This document shows positions 1 through 9,711 of a DNA stretch of 28,025 nucleotides, in pieces; the stretch's first letter is position 1; every line of letters starts with the position of its first letter. Source of the stretch: a virus; IMG/VR virus record IMGVR_UViG_3300050026_001190, positions 1-28,025 of that record; one strand, given 5' to 3'. Below the pieces are notes generated by a model. It was not told where the DNA came from, searched no databases, and saw only the letters and a program-made list of their open reading frames with translations. The translations under genes and the position numbers were made by a program.

Positions 1-3000
1 ATGCCCAATCCGGCGACCAATTCAGGCATCAGGGACAACCACAAGCGCGGTGTTGTCGCCGATTTCCTGAAGGCGAAGATTCAATCCGGCTCTCGGCTCT
101 CGGTTGTCTCCGCTTATTTTACCATCTACGCCTACGACGCGCTTCGCGAACATCTTGACCAGATTGACCATCTCGATTTCCTTTTTGGCGAGCCGCGCTT
201 CATCGCATCGCTCGACCCGGACAAGACGAAAAAAAAAGCGTTCATCATTGATGGCACCGGTTTGCAGCTCGCCAACCGCCTTGAGCAAAAGCACGTCGCC
301 CGCGATTGCGCGGAATGGATTCGCCAGAAGGTGGACATCAAATCCATCCGCCACGCCCAACTACTTCACGGGAAGATGTATCACATTGCCAACGCGGGCG
401 TGGAGGAGGCGATTCTTGGCAGTTCCAATTTCACCGTGCGCGGCCTCGGCCTCGGCGCGGGCAACAACAACATTGAACTGAACCTCGTGGTTGACAGCAA
501 TCGTGACCGGCAGGATTTGAAGGCATGGTTTGATGAACTGTGGAAAAGTGATGGCACAAAAGGCACTGAAAAACTGGTGGAAGATGTGAAGGCGGATGTC
601 CTGCAATACCTCGACCAACTTTATCAGAACCACGCGCCGGAATTCATTTATTATAAAACCCTCTTCCACATTTTTGAAAATTTCCTCGCCGATCAGGAAA
701 AGGGCGGACTGCTTGACCAGAACATCAAAATCGTGGACACAGGAATTTGGCAGGCTCTTTTCGAGTTCCAGCGCGACGGCGTGAAAGGCGCGATCAACAA
801 AATCCTAAAGCACAACGGCTGCATCCTTGCCGACAGCGTCGGCTTGGGCAAAACCTTCGAGGCGCTGGCTGTCATCAAATATTTCGAGCTCAAAAACGAC
901 AAGGTGCTGGTTCTCTGTCCCAAAAAACTCAAGGAGAACTGGACTGTTTATCAGGCACATATCAACAGCCCGCTTAACCCCTTCCTTGCTGACAGATTTG
1001 GCTACACCGTGCTCGCACATACTGATTTGAGCCGTGATGGCGGTTACTCCGGCGACATCAATCTCGAAAATTTTAACTGGGGCAATTTCAACCTCATCGT
1101 CATTGATGAATCCCATAACTTTCGCAACAACACCCCCGGCACGCGTGATGACGAGGGCAAGATCATCCGCAAGAGCCGCTACCAACGGTTGATGGACGAC
1201 ATCGTCAAGAGCGGTGTAAAAACCAAGGTTCTTTTGCTCTCTGCCACGCCGGTCAACAACGACCTGCGCGATTTGCGTAACCAGATTTACTTTCTTACCG
1301 AAGGCGAGGATGCTGCGTTCAAGGACACCATCGGCATCGGCAGCCTGAAGGACACGCTCGCCGTCGCGCAAAAAACGTTCACCGTCTGGGCAAAAAAACA
1401 GTCAGGTGAACGCAAAACCAAAGACCTGCTGGAAAAACTTAGTTCCGCATTTTTCAAGCTGTTGGACGAACTGACCATTGCCCGCTCGCGAAAACACATC
1501 CTGCGCTACTACAAGAGCAGCATCGCCGCGCTTGGCGGATTCCCGGAGCGACTCAAGCCCGTTTCCATTTTCCCGGACATTGATTTGCAGCGTCGTTTTC
1601 TCTCTTACGACAAGCTCAATGACGAAATCAATGGCTACAAGCTTTCGGTGTTCGCCCCGTCACGTTACCTCAAGGAAAAGTTCAAGCAGTTGCCTCTCTA
1701 CCAAACTCACGTCAGCGACCCCTTCAGTCAGGCCGACCGTGAAAAATTTCTCGTCGGCATGATGAAGATGAATTTCCTAAAGCGCCTCGAAAGTTCCGTG
1801 GAATCATTTGAAATCACCATGGGGCGGACTATTGGCAAGATTGAAGACCTGGAGCAGAAGATCCGAAATTATCAGGCCACGCCCAATCAGAACCCGGAGT
1901 CAGAAGAACTGGAACTGAATATCGCTATTCCCGAAGCGGAAGGCGAAGGCGATGACCCGATGGAGGTTGGCGGCAAGTTCAAATATCGTTTGGAGCATCT
2001 GAATCTCAATGACTGGCTGAAAGACCTTCAACTGGACAAGCAGCAATTGAGTTTGCTTCATTCCTCTGCCGAAGCCGTTACACCGGAGCGCGACGCGAAG
2101 CTCAAAGAGTTGAAACAACTCATCGAATGTAAAGTCAAAGGCCCCACCACGAACAAACGCGGCGAATTGAACAAGAAGGTGCTCGTGTTCACCGCCTTTG
2201 CTGACACCGCAGAATACCTGTTCAAGGCGCTGAATTCCTGGGCGCACAAGGAACTTGGCATTCACATCGCGCTGGTCACTGGCGGCGGTGGCAACCACAC
2301 GACGTTCGGCAAAACGGACTACAACCAAATCCTCACCAACTTTTCCCCGCGCTCTAAAAACCGCGACAAAATTCCGTCCATGCCACAGGACGCCGAGATT
2401 GATTTACTCATCGCAACCGATTGCATTTCCGAGGGCCAGAATCTCCAGGACTGCGATTACCTCGTCAACTATGACATCCACTGGAATCCCGTCCGCATCA
2501 TCCAACGCTTTGGCCGCATTGACCGTATTGGTAGTGTCAACTCCACCGTCCAGTTGGTGAACTTCTGGCCGACCCAAGACCTCGACAAATACGTCAACCT
2601 GAAGAATCGTGTCGAAGCACGCATGGCGTTGGTGGACATCGCCGCCACATTTGAGGACAACCTCCTCAAAAATGATGAAATCGAGGAAATCATCCACGAG
2701 GACATGCGCTACCGGGACAAGCAACTCCTGCGATTGCGAGAGGAAGTCCTCGATCTCGAAGATTTCAGTGAAAGCGTCGCGCTCAACGAATTTACCCTCG
2801 ACGATTTCCGCATCGAGTTGAGCAAATACATCGAAGCTAATCGCCAATTGCTCGAAGACGCGCCGCTCGGTCTTTACGCCGTTGTGCCTCCGCACCCGGA
2901 TCAACAGATCATCGCACCGGGTGTCGTGTTTTGTTTCAAGCAAAAGGGTGAGGCCAAAAGTGGCGACACCGTTAATCCTCTCCAGCCTTATTATCTCGCT

Positions 3001-3330
3001 TATGTGCGTGACGACGGCACCGTTCGATTTTCATTCGCCCAACCCAAACAGATTCTTGAAATCTACCGGCTGCTCTGCTCCGGCAAGGCGGCTGCCTACG
3101 AACAGCTCTGTCAGTTGTTCGACACCGTGACAAAAAACGGCACCGACATGAGCCAATACAATCGACTACTGACTTCCGCCGTGGATTCCATCGCCAAGAC
3201 ATTCCAGAAACGGGTTGCTGCCGGGCTGCAAACCGGACGCGACTTCGTCATCCCCGATCATCAGCCGAAGGCAAATGAAACCACCGACTTTGAGCTTGTT
3301 ACCTGGCTTGTAATTCAGAAACCACTGTAA
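1..3330 (+). CDS. PLD-nuclease/SNF2-type helicase fusion protein (defence-type)
   Basis: A 1109-aa protein that probably translocates on or remodels DNA using ATP and may cleave it. The N-terminal part (about 1-190) has a phospholipase-D-type half site: H123-x-K125, then GSSNF at 140-144 and a downstream acidic residue near 159. The helicase core follows, with motif I ADSVGLGKT (277-285), DESH (369-372), SAT (414-416), and motifs V/VI at about 800-845 (SEGQNLQ and QRFGRIDR). The combination of DxxGLGKT with QRxGRxxR is typical of SNF2-like superfamily 2. The next gene starts 5 nt downstream, so the two are likely co-translated. SNF2 helicases beside large adenine methyltransferases are known from class 1 DISARM (drmD/drmMI), where the PLD protein is a separate gene; here it is fused. 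The start codon is the first base of the window, so a promoter and possible longer start cannot be judged. Restriction by this protein is inferred. Confidence 0.88.
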   Translation: MPNPATNSGIRDNHKRGVVADFLKAKIQSGSRLSVVSAYFTIYAYDALREHLDQIDHLDFLFGEPRFIASLDPDKTKKKAFIIDGTGLQLANRLEQKHVARDCAEWIRQKVDIKSIRHAQLLHGKMYHIANAGVEEAILGSSNFTVRGLGLGAGNNNIELNLVVDSNRDRQDLKAWFDELWKSDGTKGTEKLVEDVKADVLQYLDQLYQNHAPEFIYYKTLFHIFENFLADQEKGGLLDQNIKIVDTGIWQALFEFQRDGVKGAINKILKHNGCILADSVGLGKTFEALAVIKYFELKNDKVLVLCPKKLKENWTVYQAHINSPLNPFLADRFGYTVLAHTDLSRDGGYSGDINLENFNWGNFNLIVIDESHNFRNNTPGTRDDEGKIIRKSRYQRLMDDIVKSGVKTKVLLLSATPVNNDLRDLRNQIYFLTEGEDAAFKDTIGIGSLKDTLAVAQKTFTVWAKKQSGERKTKDLLEKLSSAFFKLLDELTIARSRKHILRYYKSSIAALGGFPERLKPVSIFPDIDLQRRFLSYDKLNDEINGYKLSVFAPSRYLKEKFKQLPLYQTHVSDPFSQADREKFLVGMMKMNFLKRLESSVESFEITMGRTIGKIEDLEQKIRNYQATPNQNPESEELELNIAIPEAEGEGDDPMEVGGKFKYRLEHLNLNDWLKDLQLDKQQLSLLHSSAEAVTPERDAKLKELKQLIECKVKGPTTNKRGELNKKVLVFTAFADTAEYLFKALNSWAHKELGIHIALVTGGGGNHTTFGKTDYNQILTNFSPRSKNRDKIPSMPQDAEIDLLIATDCISEGQNLQDCDYLVNYDIHWNPVRIIQRFGRIDRIGSVNSTVQLVNFWPTQDLDKYVNLKNRVEARMALVDIAATFEDNLLKNDEIEEIIHEDMRYRDKQLLRLREEVLDLEDFSESVALNEFTLDDFRIELSKYIEANRQLLEDAPLGLYAVVPPHPDQQIIAPGVVFCFKQKGEAKSGDTVNPLQPYYLAYVRDDGTVRFSFAQPKQILEIYRLLCSGKAAAYEQLCQLFDTVTKNGTDMSQYNRLLTSAVDSIAKTFQKRVAAGLQTGRDFVIPDHQPKANETTDFELVTWLVIQKPL

Positions 3331-3335
3331 TTGAC

Positions 3336-6300
3336 ATGCCCGCCACCCCGACAAATCTTCGTTCCGAAATTGCAGTTCGACTTGGCGCGCTCGCCAGCGG
3401 GACGCTGGCCACCGGGGCCGAAGCGCTCTTTGAATGTCTTGGCTACCGCAGTCCCCGCCGGCTTGCTATCCATTCGTTGGCCGAGTTACAGGAGCACCTT
3501 GACCAGAATGGCTCGCTCACAGAGCAAAATGCCTTACTTTCCCGCTGGCGTGGCATTGATTTTCTATTTCAAATCACCAGTTCTGAACTGGCGGACAACG
3601 GCGGGCAAGGTTTGCTGTTGGAGGAATCCGCCGACTTTGAAGCCAAGGAGGTTAAATCCTACGTTTTCTTCGCGGTGGATTTGACCGCCCGTTCACCCGG
3701 CGAGTCGCCCACGCGCACGGAATTGTCGAGTATTACTCGTGCGCTAAACCGGCTCGTGCCCATGCCGGTGTTGGTGTTGTTCCGCCACGACGCCTCTATC
3801 TCGCTCGCCATCATTAATCGCCGCAAGAATCTCCGCGACGGCACTCGCGACGTGCTGACGCGCGTCTCGCTTATCCGCGACATTGATTGTCGGCAACCGC
3901 ATCGCGCCCACTTGGAATTGCTTGAACGCTTCTCGTTACATCGTCTCCGCGAAGAAGCTGGCGCAATTCACACCTTCGCGCAACTGGATGATGCGTGGCA
4001 GAAAATCTTGTCCATTCAGGAATTGAACCAGCGATTCTACCGCGAACTTGTGGACTGGTTCACTTGGGCCATCGCCGAAATCAAACTCGCGTGTCTGCCC
4101 GAACATGTGACCGACGACGCGAAGCACCGCGCCCGCGCAACGCAGGAATTTACCGTCCGGCTCATCTGTCGTCTGCTCTTCGCTTGGTTTCTAAAAGAAA
4201 TGCGCCTCGTTCCCACCGAGTTGCTGGAGCTTTACGACATCGCCGACCGCCGCCGGGTGCTCACCCAGGGCGGAAGCGACCGCCGTTTTCTCGACGGCGA
4301 CCAATACTATCGCGGCATCCTCCAAAACATTTTCTTTCAGGCGCTCAATCAGCCGATGAATCAGCGGCGCAAGTCCGGGCCGGAAGCCGCATCCGACCGC
4401 ACCGTGACCAAGGCCGAGTTGAAAAATCTTGCCTATCTCGGTAAAAACAAGCTCCCCGAAGATTTTAATTACGACCTATTTGACCGCATCCCGTATCTCA
4501 ACGGCGGGTTGTTTGACAAACTCGCCGAGGATAACGCTTCCGACACCATTAATGACGGTGCGTTTCGCATCCCGAACAAACTCTTTTACGCCACACGGAA
4601 TGATGGATTTACCATTGCTGTCGGCACGGGACGTCGCCAGAACGTTCGTGTGGTCGAAGGTATCAATCGTATCTTTGACCGCTACCGTTTCACCGTCGCG
4701 GAAAATACGCCGCTCGAAGAAGACGTGGCGCTTGACCCCGAACTTCTTGGCTTGGTCTTTGAAAATCTTCTGGCCGAAATTGACCCGGAAGATGAAGCGG
4801 CTGCTGAAACCGCCCGCAAGGCATCCGGCTCCTATTACACGCCGCGCCGCATTGTAGATTACATGGTCAACGAGGCGTTGCATCTGCATCTGCGCACCCG
4901 GTTCGAGCAGGGCGTGGCAACCCGTGAAGACATTCAACTTCTTTCGCGTCTCTGCTACGAAACACCGGATGATGTGGATTTCTCACCCATTGCCGACCGT
5001 ATTGTGGAATCTCTCGATGTTGTGCGAGTGCTTGACCCCGCCTGCGGTTCAGGCGCGTTCCCGATGGGTATGTTGCACCGCATGGTGGAATTGCTGGCCC
5101 GCGTTGACCCGGACAACGAACTTTGGAAACAGCGTCTCCTTGCCCGTTTGCCCGCCGCGATTCGCGCCGATGCCGCTCGCGGCATGGAAGGTAAAAGTTA
5201 CAACTACCTCCGCAAACTCGGCGTGATTCAAAAAAATCTTTACGGCCTCGACATCCAGCCGCTCGCCTCGCTCATTGCCAAGCTCCGCTTCTTTCTTACG
5301 CTCGTCATCGAACAAGACGTGCGGCCTGAAGACCGCGCCCACAACTACGGCCTCCAGGCTTTACCGAATCTGGAAACCAATCTGCTTTGTTGCAACTCCC
5401 TTCGTGATTCCGAACACGGACTGCTCTCCGCTCCGGTGCTGGCGAATCTTCGCGCGGCGCGTGAAGAATACTACCAGCCACAGACCACGCGAGACCGCCG
5501 CGATCAAATTGCTGAGCAAATCGGTCGTGAACTGGCGGCACTTTATCCGGGCTTTGCCGAGCAGACCAAAGAGATCAAGCCTACGGGTGCATCCGAGCAT
5601 GACCGGCGCACGATGCGTCAGCAGCAGGATGTCCGCTGGATTGCCGAATGGTTCAAGCACGCCACGCTCGCCGCTCCATTCTTCAACGTCGAAACCTTCT
5701 TCCCTGAACTCGTAGGCGAAGGTGCAACACGGAATCTCGCACCATTCCACATCGTCATCGGCAATCCACCTTATGGCGGCACGAAGATTCCAGAGGAAGT
5801 CCAGACCGCGCTTGGCCTCGGCTCGAAAGACCCTTATGGCGCGTTCATCGCGCGGTTTCTCGGCTCGCGCCAGCGGCCCGGCCCGCTCGCGGAGAGCGGC
5901 GTACTCGCCTACATCGTCAGCGACACGTTCATGACCATCAAGACGCACCGGCCTTTGCGCGAGCAGATGCTGGATCACCGTGTCCACAAGATGGTTCGCG
6001 TGGCGGGCGACACCTTCAAGGCCGTTGTCAACTGCGCGGTGATTTTCTGCCAGCGCGGCGCTGCCCCGGCGGAGCACACTTGCCAGATGGCCGATCTGAC
6101 CAATGTATCTATTCACGACCGATACGAGTATTTCCTTCATCTGCTCTATCAGACCGAAGGCTTCGCGCGCCGCCAGAATGTCGCCAACCAGACTTACGCC
6201 ATTTACCATTACCGCCAATCGCTTATCCACACGAACACCAATTCCCCATTCTTTGTCGCGTCGCCCAAGCTTTTCGCGCTGATGAATGATGTCATCGCAC

Positions 6301-8018
6301 CGGTGAATTACGAAATTATTGGCGGCAAGCGTGTGCCCGTCCGAACAGTGCAACTCAACAGCAACGAAGTGCGCCTAGTGAAACTCGGCGATATCGCAGA
6401 GGTTAAAGTTGGTTTGCAAACCGGCGACAACGATGAATATCTGTTTCAAAAACCGGAAACTCGCGGTTCTTATCGTTCCATCGACAATTTTTCCCAATTC
6501 TTGTTAACCGATATCGACCTAAATCGCATTCGCTCAGAAGCAAACTTGCGAAGGGCGGTTGTCGAACAGGGCATATCAAAAGAGGATGCTAACTCAAATC
6601 GCTATTTTGGTGGACGTTACATTGTGCCATACGACAAAGGTGGGGAGTCTGATAGTGATGAAGGTTGGATGCCTAACTATTGGGTTCCAACGGCTTATTT
6701 TATTGATTGGAGCGACTGGGCTGTCCAGCGTATGAAAACGCTTACCTTGAGAGAAAAGAATCGCCTAAACGGGATCGCTGGAGGGAACGATAAATTAACC
6801 TCCCGTTTTCAGAACATAGAATTTTATTTTCAACAAGGAATCACTTTTTCCGACACAGGTTTCTACGCACCAACCTTTCGCCTTAGCAGCGGCGCAGTTT
6901 TCGACGTGATGGGGATGACACTTTTTGGAGAATTTGAGCCATATCGAACCTGTGCCCAGCTTTCCTCGAAGTTCACTCGATTCTGCATTAAGAATTTTGT
7001 CAATGCTTCGGTTCACACACAGGTGGAGGGTTTGAAGCCCATACCTGTTCCCGCGCGGACTGTGAATGGAGATAGACTTGCTGAGTTAGCAATGAAGGTA
7101 GTGGAGAACCAACATGCTGACCCCCGCTACGACTACGCGAGTAACGAACAGATTGATATAGACCAACTAGTGTATGACGCCTATGGATTGAACGAAACGG
7201 ACATTCGTGAAGTTGAAGACTGGTATGCTAGGCGCTATCCCAAGCTCGCCACTGCCCAACGGAAATCACTTGCAGTGAAACAAGGCAAGACAGAAGCGCA
7301 ACTCATTGCCCGAACAACGTGGCACCTCTACTGCGATGAAAGCCGCCATTTGCCACACGACCGCGAGCCAACCATGCTCATGGGATCGCTCGCCTGTCCG
7401 GCGGATCGCGCCCATGCGCTCAACGCGGAACTCTCCGCCCTCTGCCAACAGCACAGCCTACCCAAGCATTTTGAGTTCAAATGGACCAAGGTGAGTCCCG
7501 GTAAACTGGATTTTTACCGCGCCGTGCTGGAATGGTTCCTCGCCGCCAAGGATGTTTCATTCCGCGCACTGGTGCTGCCGGACAAGCAGCGGGAATACGC
7601 TCGCGTGCCGGAAGAAAAGCGGGAACATGTTTATTACGTCCTGTATTACCAACTGCTCCGCCGGGCGATGGAGCCGGAAAACCGTTACCGCGCCTTCCTC
7701 GACATGAAAGACACGCGCGGCCGGGAAAAACTCCGGGAGTTAAAGCAATTGCTTGAGACGAACAACGCATCGCTGACGGCGGAAGATAAACCGACGCTGC
7801 AACACGTCCGCAGCCATGAAATCCGTCTGATGCAGGTTTCCGACCTGCTACTTGGCGCAGTGGGTTTCGCCCGGCGTGCCAAGTCGGAAAAAACTTCGCC
7901 CGCGAAACAGGCGTTGGTGTCCATGCTCGAAGAAAAGCTCGATTTCTCGCTCATCGGCAACAGCCCGCCCGGCTCGACCAAAGTAATCGTGGAAACCTGT
8001 GACGCGCTGCTGCTATGA
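3336..8018 (+). CDS. Eco57I/PglX-like adenine DNA methyltransferase with C-terminal DUF3800 domain
   Basis: A 1560-aa protein expected to methylate adenine in DNA using S-adenosylmethionine. The helical N-terminal region includes LICRLLFAWFLKEMRLVP near 275-292, usual in this family. SGSYYTPRRIVDYM begins near 497, the SAM-binding DPACGSGAF is at 567-575, and the catalytic NPPY is at 810-813. A likely target-recognition region follows, with LGDIAEVKVGLQTGDN near 1015-1032 and FYAPTFRLSSG near 1176. The usual family ending (IDQLVYDAYGLNE, about 1275-1290) is followed by a linker and a further domain at about 1327-1560. That domain has YCDES (1332-1336), FLD with D1456 and SDLLLGA with D1503, the acidic pattern of DUF3800, an RNase H-like family. 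PglX/DrmMI-type enzymes usually end near 1200-1300 aa, so about 235 aa are extra. The stop overlaps the next start (ATGA). Nuclease activity of the fused domain is inferred. Confidence 0.9.
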   Translation: MPATPTNLRSEIAVRLGALASGTLATGAEALFECLGYRSPRRLAIHSLAELQEHLDQNGSLTEQNALLSRWRGIDFLFQITSSELADNGGQGLLLEESADFEAKEVKSYVFFAVDLTARSPGESPTRTELSSITRALNRLVPMPVLVLFRHDASISLAIINRRKNLRDGTRDVLTRVSLIRDIDCRQPHRAHLELLERFSLHRLREEAGAIHTFAQLDDAWQKILSIQELNQRFYRELVDWFTWAIAEIKLACLPEHVTDDAKHRARATQEFTVRLICRLLFAWFLKEMRLVPTELLELYDIADRRRVLTQGGSDRRFLDGDQYYRGILQNIFFQALNQPMNQRRKSGPEAASDRTVTKAELKNLAYLGKNKLPEDFNYDLFDRIPYLNGGLFDKLAEDNASDTINDGAFRIPNKLFYATRNDGFTIAVGTGRRQNVRVVEGINRIFDRYRFTVAENTPLEEDVALDPELLGLVFENLLAEIDPEDEAAAETARKASGSYYTPRRIVDYMVNEALHLHLRTRFEQGVATREDIQLLSRLCYETPDDVDFSPIADRIVESLDVVRVLDPACGSGAFPMGMLHRMVELLARVDPDNELWKQRLLARLPAAIRADAARGMEGKSYNYLRKLGVIQKNLYGLDIQPLASLIAKLRFFLTLVIEQDVRPEDRAHNYGLQALPNLETNLLCCNSLRDSEHGLLSAPVLANLRAAREEYYQPQTTRDRRDQIAEQIGRELAALYPGFAEQTKEIKPTGASEHDRRTMRQQQDVRWIAEWFKHATLAAPFFNVETFFPELVGEGATRNLAPFHIVIGNPPYGGTKIPEEVQTALGLGSKDPYGAFIARFLGSRQRPGPLAESGVLAYIVSDTFMTIKTHRPLREQMLDHRVHKMVRVAGDTFKAVVNCAVIFCQRGAAPAEHTCQMADLTNVSIHDRYEYFLHLLYQTEGFARRQNVANQTYAIYHYRQSLIHTNTNSPFFVASPKLFALMNDVIAPVNYEIIGGKRVPVRTVQLNSNEVRLVKLGDIAEVKVGLQTGDNDEYLFQKPETRGSYRSIDNFSQFLLTDIDLNRIRSEANLRRAVVEQGISKEDANSNRYFGGRYIVPYDKGGESDSDEGWMPNYWVPTAYFIDWSDWAVQRMKTLTLREKNRLNGIAGGNDKLTSRFQNIEFYFQQGITFSDTGFYAPTFRLSSGAVFDVMGMTLFGEFEPYRTCAQLSSKFTRFCIKNFVNASVHTQVEGLKPIPVPARTVNGDRLAELAMKVVENQHADPRYDYASNEQIDIDQLVYDAYGLNETDIREVEDWYARRYPKLATAQRKSLAVKQGKTEAQLIARTTWHLYCDESRHLPHDREPTMLMGSLACPADRAHALNAELSALCQQHSLPKHFEFKWTKVSPGKLDFYRAVLEWFLAAKDVSFRALVLPDKQREYARVPEEKREHVYYVLYYQLLRRAMEPENRYRAFLDMKDTRGREKLRELKQLLETNNASLTAEDKPTLQHVRSHEIRLMQVSDLLLGAVGFARRAKSEKTSPAKQALVSMLEEKLDFSLIGNSPPGSTKVIVETCDALLL

Positions 8019-8569
8019 GTGACGCCACGAAACCGGCACCGGCAAAACCGGCATGGTTGCCGCCGCACATCCCATTTAACGGCGATTGGGACACGTTTGT
8101 AAAAGCCCTTTACCTCGTTTTTGATCGGGATTTCAAAAGAGCGTTTCCGCGCTTCCGCACGTTTCCGGTTTGGCATAACCGCCGACTTGATCCAGAGGAC
8201 AAATATAATTTTGAAGAAGGTTTCTGGCATCTTGTGACCCGTGACCAGTGGGTTTACAACCGCGAAATCCGCCGCAATGAAAAGCAACGCCTGCCGGAAT
8301 TGGATCGCGCCGGACGATTGCCTTGGGCAAAACCCGTAATCGAACACGCCGCCGACGTCGAAATGCTGGCTTGGGATTTCGATGACGAAATGAAATGGGG
8401 GAAAGTCGTTCGCACCTACGTTTGGCTTAAAAACCACGACTTTGTCGTAATTTTGGAACGTCAGCCGAAGCAGAGGGGTGATGTTTTTATGCTCGTGACG
8501 TCGTTCTTGGTGGAATTTGAAGCCAAGCGCCGCGACCTCCAAAGCCGTTATGAACGTCGCCGAAAATAA
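8015..8569 (+). CDS. Conserved small protein of unknown function, third gene of the defence-type operon
   Basis: A 184-aa protein whose ATG overlaps the stop of the methyltransferase gene (ATGA), so it is probably translationally coupled. I cannot name its family with certainty. Visible features are FNGDWDTFVKALYLVFDRDF near the N-terminus, a FWHLVT segment, a central LPWAKPVIEHA motif, then VRTYVWLKNHDFVVILE and VTSFLVEFEAKRRDL near the C-terminus. There is no signal peptide or membrane segment. The layout, two conserved aromatic/charged strands ending in an R-x5-Y-x2-R tail, recalls small hypothetical proteins in defence islands and phages, some of which are proposed to have a barnase/RelE-like fold. 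That comparison is weak and from memory. It could be a toxin, an accessory factor or an inhibitor of the two large enzymes. The reading frame itself is secure. Confidence 0.75.
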   Translation: MSDATKPAPAKPAWLPPHIPFNGDWDTFVKALYLVFDRDFKRAFPRFRTFPVWHNRRLDPEDKYNFEEGFWHLVTRDQWVYNREIRRNEKQRLPELDRAGRLPWAKPVIEHAADVEMLAWDFDDEMKWGKVVRTYVWLKNHDFVVILERQPKQRGDVFMLVTSFLVEFEAKRRDLQSRYERRRK

Positions 8570-8641
8570 TACAGGCCCCGCCGAAGCGAGGCCCGAGCTC
8601 CTATCACACATGGTGATTGAGTTGCCTGAACATCGTCAAAT

Positions 8642-8778
8642 ATGGCTATGAAGGCAAGCCCTAATTTGCGCTATTGGATGGTGAAGTTCGCGCCATTCCG
8701 CACTCCTTGGCCGGAAGTTGTTAAGCGTGGGGCATTTACGTTGCGTGGTGCCCGCAGCCATGCAGCCCGCAAAAATCT
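8642..8778 (+). pseudogene. Truncated EVE-domain protein (N-terminal fragment)
   Basis: The first 46 or so codons read RYWMVKFAPFRTPWPEVVKR and then GAFTLRGARS-AARKNL. This matches the opening strands of EVE-domain proteins, which bind modified bases in DNA or RNA and are frequent neighbours of restriction-modification genes. A full EVE domain is about 140-150 aa. Here the resemblance stops near 8778, and the frame then runs through the 3-prime end of the oppositely oriented protease gene to a stop at 8876-8878. I read this as a gene cut by a rearrangement or by insertion of the neighbouring element. The break point is estimated from where the pattern stops, to within about 10 bases. A short chimeric protein could still be made. 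Confidence 0.6.
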
Positions 8779-8794
8779 TGTCATCTCGAATTAC

Positions 8795-9709
8795 TTAAAT
8801 GTTTTTGATCCAAAACTTTCCGTTGTTGCTGGAGATAATTTTGCAACAAGGTGTTTTCTCAAAAACCAGCGTGCTTAAGTGGTAATTGGTAAGAATTATG
8901 TCCTGAAGTTCAGCGTCAGCTTCAATATCTTCAATAACAAGCTCTTGAGCTCGTGCTTCCTCCCTATCGATACGCCTACCGTGGCTCTTATGGTTATCCG
9001 ACCGATTAAAATAATTGGCGACTGATGCTGCTTTCTTTTCACAGTCTTCAATTCCCTTGAACCGATATTTCGCCAACCATTTGGCAACCATGGCTTCGCC
9101 ATAATCTAAAGCATTCTTGGCTTCAGTGAGCAATGCTGGTCCAAGATGTTGCAGAGCAGGAGCCCAAACAACTGCGAGCTTTGCATCTGCAATTATCTCC
9201 TCCTTTGCTTGATCAAATTGATCCACAATTGCTCGCGCTGAAACAGTTCGCCCACCATGCGGCATCTGCGGGTCAATGGGACCGAGTTGACTTTGTCGTC
9301 CCATTAAAATCCGATGAGCAGAGAGAGAAATCATGGTTCCAGCAGACATCGCATATGTCGGAATCACGACCTCTATAAACTCAAATTTTTGGTGAAGATA
9401 CTCAACAATGGTTTCAGCCGCGTTTGTGATACCACCAGGCGTATGAAGCACGAGTGTAAGTCCTTTGGACCAGTCCATGCCCTTCATAACTGACATGAAA
9501 CCATTGATGTCTTCCGGTGATATTTGCAGAAAAATCCCTGCAACTTGTGGCTTTTGAAGAAACCCGGAACCGTAAAAAATAACATTCCGGCCATCGCGCT
9601 TAACCGAGAGCTTCTGCAAGTATTCGCAGCTTTTTCCCTTGATCCAATTTCCGCTCTGTTCTAACGGTACACCCGCCATCTCATCAATCAACTCATTCCA
9701 TGGGGGCAT
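8795..9709 (-). CDS. SDH-family ClpP-fold serine protease
   Basis: About 304 aa from the chosen ATG. The SppA/ClpP-like fold is shown by VLHTPGGI (oxyanion region), YAMSAGTMISL with the likely nucleophile serine, and SQLGPIDPQM, a hallmark of the SDH (serine dehydrogenase proteinase, PF01972) family. The N-terminus has no membrane segment, so it is probably cytoplasmic. I chose the ATG at 9709 because it lies 2 nt after the stop of the small ORF upstream; a TTG at 9748 would extend it by 13 codons into that gene. It is the last - strand gene of the phage-like block. Phage prohead proteases of the S14 type share this fold, but their place is next to portal and capsid, so this gene is more likely accessory cargo than a maturation protease. 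The substrate is unknown. Confidence 0.8.
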   Translation of the reverse strand: MPPWNELIDEMAGVPLEQSGNWIKGKSCEYLQKLSVKRDGRNVIFYGSGFLQKPQVAGIFLQISPEDINGFMSVMKGMDWSKGLTLVLHTPGGITNAAETIVEYLHQKFEFIEVVIPTYAMSAGTMISLSAHRILMGRQSQLGPIDPQMPHGGRTVSARAIVDQFDQAKEEIIADAKLAVVWAPALQHLGPALLTEAKNALDYGEAMVAKWLAKYRFKGIEDCEKKAASVANYFNRSDNHKSHGRRIDREEARAQELVIEDIEADAELQDIILTNYHLSTLVFEKTPCCKIISSNNGKFWIKNI

Positions 9710-9711
9710 AA

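Noticed and set aside
1-8569. Naming the operon as DISARM or BREX
   Set aside because: Only the helicase and methyltransferase resemble members; drmA, drmB, pglZ, brxC and brxL are not visible, and the domain fusions differ. Upstream genes are outside the window.
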